From: Aldrovandia affinis
Lineage: Eukaryota > Chordata > Actinopteri > Notacanthiformes > Halosauridae
Direction of reading: 5' to 3'
Length of the DNA: 64,000 bases
Assembly (NCBI GenBank): GCA_029706075.1
Contig: JAINUG010000209.1
Location: 930,001 to 994,000 of the forward strand
Below, one piece after another: positions 58,631 through 64,000 of the stretch (position 1 is the stretch's first letter; the number at the start of each line of letters is the position of its first letter). Position numbers and translations under genes: made by a program. The notes under the pieces were generated by a model. The model was not told the origin of the DNA. It saw only the letters and a program-made list of their open reading frames with translations, and made no database searches.

Positions 58631-58648
58631 TATATGTATGTATGTATG

Positions 58649-58686
<38 letters not shown>
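58631..58686. repeat. (TATG)n(TA)n microsatellite
   Basis: Five TATG units then about 18 TA units. Confidence 0.95.
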
Positions 58687-58690
<4 letters not shown>

Positions 58691-58849
58691 CCATTACACA
58701 TTTCAATTCCACTTTGTATTTATATTGAAAACTGTATTACAAATGCTTATCAATACTTCTCATTACATACCTGCCATTCCAGCAAACATAAACACTGGGT
58801 CAGCAATGGATGGAGCCCTTTACACTTATTACATGCATGCTCTTAAAAT

Positions 58850-59000
58850 GGAAGTGAAAACAATGATCCAGATCATTAGACAAATTCGCTCATTTCAGGA
58901 AAGCTTAAGCAAACAAACAAAAACATTTATTTTTGTTGGATTTTATTTAAAATAATTATGAGGGGTGCCAATAGTTGTGACATCTTTTTTGAAAAAATAT
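58850..59000. mobile_element. possible Tc1 tail fragment
   Basis: The sequence ends GGGGTGCCAATAGTTGTGACA, the style of a Tc1 3' end whose partner start is seen at 38655. No frame. Confidence 0.4.
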
Positions 59001-59510
59001 ATATTACTTGAAAATATTTATCTCTGAACAATTCTATTTGTATAATATAATTTTACCATTTTGAGCATGTGATATAGCTCATAATCTATTTCTTTTATAT
59101 AGCCTTTATAGTCAATAATTCTGGGCCTTACTGTAACTTGTGCCTGTGTTTAATCATAGTTTAATCTCACATTAAATGAAATTAGGTTTCTTCAAATGTT
59201 ATGTCACATTCCAAAATGTCTAAGTGTATATGACATCATTTGTATGCATTTAATATTCTGTGTTTGAAAATAGCACACTCCGTAAAGCATATGTAAGTCC
59301 TTCCTGTGATTTTGATTGATACCTCACATGACAACATTAGTAGTCCATCACAAAATTTGAATACATACTTCCTAGTTTCAAACTACACTATGAGCAAAGG
59401 ACCAACTATCCAGACATCCAACATGCGCGAGGTGATGAATCAAGAAGTCACACAGAGTCCAGCTGCGTTGCAAAAATGGCTACACGAATAGCCACTTTAT
59501 TAAAAGGCGA

Positions 59511-59600
59511 TAAATATCCGTGTTCCATACACCGCACAACCCCGGATAATATCTGGTGATAATTATCCGTGTTCCATACACCGCACAACCCCGGATAATG
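59511..59600. repeat. tandem duplication of a ~45-bp hairpin-forming unit
   Basis: Two near-identical copies of ATCCGTGTTCCATACACCGC followed by ACAACCCCGGATAAT. Each unit has TATCCG at its start and CGGATA at its end, so each can fold. Confidence 0.85.
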
Positions 59601-59900
59601 CCACAGGAACTTTGCTAGGTACAGACGAGTCCTGAAAAGGACACACCAGACTATTTGCTTCTTCACTCAGTCAACAAGAACACTTGATCGATGACGACAC
59701 TTTTGCCCTGAAATTCAAGGGATTACACCAAACAATACATGTATACTGGTCGCGGTGGCTTCAACATTTAGTGCACTGCGACCACCCAGCTAACACACAA
59801 AAAGGGTAACAACACATAACAAAGTCAAACAACACAATAAGCTAATTAACACAGGGGGAACGAACAAACACACAACAGCGTTCCCCCATAATACCCCGCG

Positions 59901-60687
59901 TGTTACGGCCACGGCCGCTACTTTGTTTATCTTTTATGTTTCCTCGCGTTTTCCCTTCCTTTTCCTTGTGTTCCTGTTCTCCCTGTCAGTTTTGTGTTTG
60001 TCCGTGTGTGATGTGGGCACGGCTTTCCTCCTCGGCATTTTCCGGCTCCCTCCTGATTTCATGGATCTACTACACCTGCGCTACCTACTCACCTGCCATC
60101 AATTATCATCAGCCCTGCAGTGTATATCAACCCCGGTTTCTCATTCATTCATTCATTGTCTCCGCTTCAGTGGTAGCTACAAGACTCTAGACTGCTCTTT
60201 AACTGCGATTTTGCCTCCGTGTTTATTTCCTCGCCAGTTATATGTGTTTTAATTTTTTCCCCGTGTTCAGGTTCACTTCTCGCCTGCCTGTTTTGCTTGT
60301 TTGCTCGCTTGTCATCCTGCCTGCCTGCCTGCCCGCCGACCAGCCAGCCCACTTCTCTGCTGCCCGCTTCCCTGCCTCCTTCATCTGCCCTCATTATCGC
60401 CTGCCCGCTGACCAGCCTGGCCGCTTCTGCTTTTCATTTATAATGATGTAAATGTTCGAATGTGAGGAACCACGTGATTGGAATGAAAGCCCTTTTCCCC
60501 TGTTGCGAATAATGTTTGAATGTTTTTGACGACCGACCGTAATTGTGTGTGTATGCGTTGAGAATGGCCCCCGTGTATTTCTGATGCAGTAAGTGTACTC
60601 CCCATGTGCTACACGTTTTATTAAAGAATAGTACTGAAATGGAAAAGCAAAGTCTCAACTCTTGGTTCCGTGGCGTTCACTGCTACA
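59901..60687 (+). repeat. LTR-like sequence (possible solo gypsy LTR)
   Basis: TGTTACGGCC start and GCTACA end, giving TGT...ACA. C/T-rich with ATTAAAG near the end (60620) as a polyadenylation-like site. No target duplication was found. Confidence 0.45.
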
Positions 60688-61537
60688 ATATTTATAAATA
60701 ATAACTTTATAATGCGCTAGCTATATAGCCTAGTTACTTGAACGAATGTAAGAAAATATAAGAATGTACGTAACATTTCTTTGGAACGGTGCTTGTTTAG
60801 TTTGTGTGAACGTTAGTGGTGTGTCGTTCGTGATCGATTCATTCTTTTTTTCATTTGGTTAATCTCTCAGTAAATAAAGTTGGGAACTGCCATTGGTTGA
60901 AACTGCAGCGGCGACTCCTATTTAACCATTTCCACCATTGGGCTCTTGTCTGTAGTAGCCATTCGCCAACGACAGCACTGAACTGCTTGAGCGGAGCGTG
61001 CTCTCTGAGCCCCTCCCGTCGGGGTGACCGAGACCACAGTAACTTCAGTTCCTGAACTGAAAGCAGCGAGGACCGAGTCTGTGAAGGAACTGGAACTGGA
61101 CAGGCTGTTGTCGTTCCTCGTTTCACGAGGCAGGTCAGGATCCGGAACGAGAGACTAGCCTACTACATAGTGGCTGCAGCTCTGTGTCTCTCCCTCCCCA
61201 TAATGTCTTCATATTTCAATGACGAACTTGCCTGAGACGGAGTATAAAATTAAAAGCAACTGGTTTACACTAGCTGCTTAGCCCAGCAGTTACATCTGAG
61301 AAACACTTGGCCTATAGCCTACTCCCAATTAGTTAATAAATAAACAGTGAACAAAAGAGGCTATTTCCCAATGGAGACATCGCTATATTTTTTAAGGCAG
61401 AGTCACAAACTTGGTCTAGTCTCAACTTGACCACATTATATTCCCTTATTCAAACATAATATGCTAGGCTATATGAATGTATCACTTTGTTGATAATTCT
61501 AGAGGTCAACATTGTTTTTACAATGGTGCAGATAGAT

Positions 61538-61737
61538 CACAGGTGTCAAACTCATTCCATCGAGGGCTGAGTGTGTGCAGGTTTTTGTTGCAACCAATGC
61601 ACTACACCAGGTGATTTCACTAATTAGCTCACTTCAACTAAGGAGGGAACCTAATTGAAATCACCTGGTGTAATGCATTGGTTGCAACAAAAACCTGCAC
61701 ACACTCGGCCCTCGATGGAATGAGTTTGACACCCCTG
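61538..61737. mobile_element. palindromic hAT MITE 1
   Basis: The whole 200 bp is an inverted repeat with ends CACAGGTGTCAAACTCATTC and the mirrored GAATGAGTTTGACACCCCTG. It is flanked by a perfect 8-bp duplication AGATAGAT (61530 and 61738). Confidence 0.93.
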
Positions 61738-61762
61738 AGATAGATTGATGAACAATATAGGC

Positions 61763-61965
61763 CAGGGGTGTCAAACTCATTCCATCGAGGGCCAAGTGTG
61801 TGCAGGTTTCTGTTGTAACCAATGCATTACACCAGGTGATTTCAATTAGGTTCCCTCATTAGTTGAAGAAGTGAGCTAATTAGTGAAATCACCTGGTGTA
61901 ATGCATTGGTTGCAACAAAAACCTGCATATACTTGGCCCTCGATGGAATGAGTTTGACACCTGTG
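61763..61965. mobile_element. palindromic hAT MITE 2
   Basis: Same family as MITE 1. Ends CAGGGGTGTCAAACTCATTC and inverse, with perfect 8-bp duplication ATATAGGC (61755 and 61966). Confidence 0.94.
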
Positions 61966-62015
61966 ATATAGGCTATGATGCAGGAAACTGGCACAATGCA
62001 AGTCACACCTTAAGT

Positions 62016-62220
62016 CAGGGGTGGGCAATCTTACCCTGTGTGGGCCGGTGTGGGTGCAGGCTTTTGTTCCAGCCGAGCAGTAGCTCACCTGATTTGACTC
62101 ATCAGCTAATCAAAGTCTTCAATCAGGGCTTTGATTAGTGGAATCAGGTGTGTCACTGTTCAGTTGGAACAAAAGCCTGCACCCACACCGGCCCACACAG
62201 GGTAAGATTGCCCACCCCTG
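62016..62220. mobile_element. palindromic hAT MITE 3 (different subfamily)
   Basis: Ends CAGGGGTGGGCAATCTTACC and its inverse. Perfect 8-bp duplication CCTTAAGT (62008 and 62221). The interior differs from MITEs 1 and 2. Confidence 0.94.
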
Positions 62221-62256
62221 CCTTAAGTTAACCAACATAAATACCCAATGCCACCC

Positions 62257-62678
62257 TGTCACTCTTAGTGTCCCCTAATTATTTTATTATACAATTAGTT
62301 CATGGTTTTATTGTTTTGATTGTTTTCACCTGTGCCTTGTTTCATTGTCCTGAGTGTTTCCACCTGTCTGAGTGTATTATTGTCTTAGTGAATTTATCTG
62401 TGCCTTGTTTTGTGCCCTTATTTAAGTGGTCTGTTCGGTTTTCAATGGTTTTTCCCCTGTGTTTGCTTGTCAGTGGTCCAGTGTTGCCAGTCTGAGCTTT
62501 TGTTGTACAACTCGTGTTTGTTTGTGTTACTGTTTTATTATTTATACTCGTGTTTATTTTCTCCCAGTTTGTTCTTGTGTTTTCATTAGTCCATCAGTTA
62601 AAATAAATCTTCAGTTTATTGAACATCTGCCTCTTGCTTCGTCTCTGCACTTGGGTCCCATCTCTCTCTCCTCTCACA
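62257..62678 (+). repeat. LTR-like sequence
   Basis: Starts TGTCACTC, ends CTCTCACA, with CTTATTTAAGTGG (TATA-like) and AAATAAATCTTC (polyadenylation-like) in the expected order. No target duplication was found. Confidence 0.4.
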
Positions 62679-62699
62679 GATGGCACATAGGCTACATTT

Positions 62700-63537
62700 A
62701 TTAATGACCGTTTTAGTCCATAGTGAATGATCACTTGGTAATATGTAGCCTACTTAGAAAGGTTGTCCATTCAAGTATTTGTTTATGATTTTAAAATTTT
62801 GAGATGTTCCTTCTGATCTGAGAAATTAACCGTGAAAGGCTTTTATTTTTAGGCTGTTTGAACCATGTTACCAATTAAATATCATTGTTTATATAATGGT
62901 AATTTAAATTGAATTATTGACTCAGTTAAACAATATTTACCGATGGAGTTGGACCCAGTCACTGCATAACTCTGCTTCTCATTCGCGGGAGTCTGAACAA
63001 TAGCAGCGAAGGAACTGATGAACGAATCATTTTGGGGAACGGAGGATCCGTGTCACTGAAAGGAACCGTAACGTCCACCACTAGCATAGTGAAAGTTAGT
63101 TGTAATTTGGCATGATTTTCATATCGTTAATTTGGTAGACAAACCAATTCTGGGAATTGTGTTTTATAGATGTATAAAGAGTATATGCTTTGCATATGTG
63201 TGACTTATGACGTTCAAAATATTTTTGTTGAAACAAGTTAACTAACATTGGCTACTTCGGACACGTTGAGAGCCACGAGAACAGAGACGGCTACCTATCA
63301 TTGTAATTCATGCTTCGCTGTTGTCTATGTATGCTTGCCAGCTGACTGAGCCTGTACTGGCGCAGGTCGGTCAATGCAGGGTGGAATATTGCGAACTATT
63401 TTTTAATCCAACAAGAAGTTATAATGAAACAGTCTTATCAACCTTGAGCCAATTTAGAAAACTGTAAGCTATGGTATTGACATTATTTTGCTGCTGGACA
63501 TGTTAAATACACCGAACTGCCACTGGTTTCTGTCCCA
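62700..63537. other. intergenic, no features recognised
   Basis: AT-rich sequence upstream of the tRNA. No gene is visible. Confidence 0.5.
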
Positions 63538-63610
63538 GCCCCAGTGGCCTAATGGATAAGGCACTGGCCTCCTAAGCCAGGGATTGTGGGTTCGAGTCCC
63601 ATCTGGGGTG
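63538..63610 (+). tRNA. tRNA-Arg (anticodon CCT)
   Basis: The 73-nt cloverleaf is complete: acceptor GCCCCAG/CTGGGGT, D arm GCCT...AGGC, anticodon arm CTGGC/GCCAG with loop CTCCTAA (anticodon CCT at 63571-63573), T arm GTGGG/CCCAT with TTCGAGT. The first T-stem pair is a G-T wobble. Boxes A and B are canonical, and a T run follows about six bases downstream (Pol III terminator). It reads arginine codon AGG. It looks functional, unlike the SINE heads. Confidence 0.96.
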
Positions 63611-63620
63611 AATACTTTTT
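63611..63620 (+). terminator. RNA polymerase III T-run terminator of tRNA-Arg
   Basis: AATACTTTTT, continuing as T to 63621, directly after the tRNA. Confidence 0.75.
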
Positions 63621-64000
63621 TTATAGTACAATGCTAATTCAGTCGCAACGGGTATAGAATTTACTTACGATTTATGCAGCAGATAGAAGAATAAGTATGT
63701 TTGAAGTAAAATTATAATATTGAATGGGATTACCTAACTAGCTAGCTAGCTAGCTAAATCGAATATCCTGAGAACGCGTGTGTTGTCATGACAAGACTAT
63801 CTCGCACATTTAACTGAAGACTGGTGCAACTCGTTTGCTACCTTAGAAGCATATAACATGAGACAACCGACCAACTTTCTTTTATGTAACAGGCCACATG
63901 TTTTCACCTCGAAAGAAATTCACCGACAATTTCAACGCGTTATCCAATTGGAACCTGCTCAATGCCGGCTGCTCCAATCAGTAAACTCGTGAGTGCTGAT

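Larger units (their letters stand above)
60815..63083. repeat. possible composite MITE with mirrored AGTGGTGTGTCG-type ends
   Basis: The left edge AGTGGTGTGTCGTTCGTGAT is loosely mirrored at 63050-63083 (GAACCGTAACGTCCACCACT). Inside lie three hAT MITEs and an LTR-like piece. If correct, the interior is secondary insertions. Confidence 0.3.

Noticed and set aside
60219-60451. C/T-rich reading frames with Pro/Ala/Cys repeats
   Set aside because: They fall in an LTR-like sequence with CTGCCTGC repeats and have no domain.

Overview
The window is vertebrate nuclear DNA, almost certainly from a ray-finned fish. It has spliced genes with short GT-AG exons, very many Tc1/mariner and hAT elements, a CR1-type LINE, tRNA-derived SINEs and dense CA/GA microsatellites. 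There is no bacterial or viral genome organisation. Three protein-coding genes can be read exon by exon, all with consistent splice phases: sh3bp1 (minus strand, 25421 down to the left edge, 3' part outside the window), a prototype galectin related to LGALS1/LGALS2 (minus strand, 44620-40175), and pick1 (plus strand, 46486-54780, complete at 415 codons). One tRNA-Arg(CCT) gene lies at 63538-63610. In human, homologues of all three protein genes map to 22q13.1, so the block looks like conserved synteny.

Region by region: 1-25.4 kb is sh3bp1, 13 coding exons covering the N-BAR domain and the first half of the RhoGAP domain. Its first intron is about 14.6 kb and holds a 650-bp-arm inverted repeat, a retrovirus-type LTR with decayed internal sequence, a MITE, a 246-bp GA tract and a Tc1 element. 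25.4-40 kb is intergenic and rich in elements: a Tc1 with near-perfect ends, a hAT element with an 8-bp target duplication and a SINE inside it, an unrecognised broken coding remnant, and a CR1 LINE (esterase ORF1, endonuclease, reverse transcriptase) that sits inside that remnant and is itself hit by a SINE. 40.2-44.6 kb is the galectin gene, whose second intron carries a nearly intact 2.6-kb pogo transposon encoding a DDD transposase with a C-terminal PHD-like finger. 45.7-57.6 kb is pick1 with its promoter and 3' UTR. 57.6-64 kb is repeat-rich: CR1 and Tc1 fragments, LTR-like sequences, three palindromic hAT MITEs each with a perfect 8-bp duplication, and the tRNA.

SH3BP1 (BAR-RhoGAP for Rac/Cdc42) and PICK1 (PDZ-BAR scaffold for membrane receptors) both act at curved membranes and actin. 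I see no sign of co-regulation: they lie on opposite strands with the galectin between them. The galectin and pick1 are divergent, with about 1.1 kb between the galectin start codon and the likely pick1 promoter.

The most unusual observations are these. (1) A roughly 1.2-kb minisatellite in a pick1 intron has a unit that contains the intron's own 3' splice site, so the true acceptor follows about 40 decoy copies. (2) Repeat tracts serve as, or abut, the polypyrimidine tract at several other acceptors in sh3bp1 and pick1. (3) At least five reading frames (one host exon and four transposon sites) are each broken by a single base in a homopolymer, which looks more like assembly error than biology. 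(4) An inverted repeat has two arms of exactly equal length.
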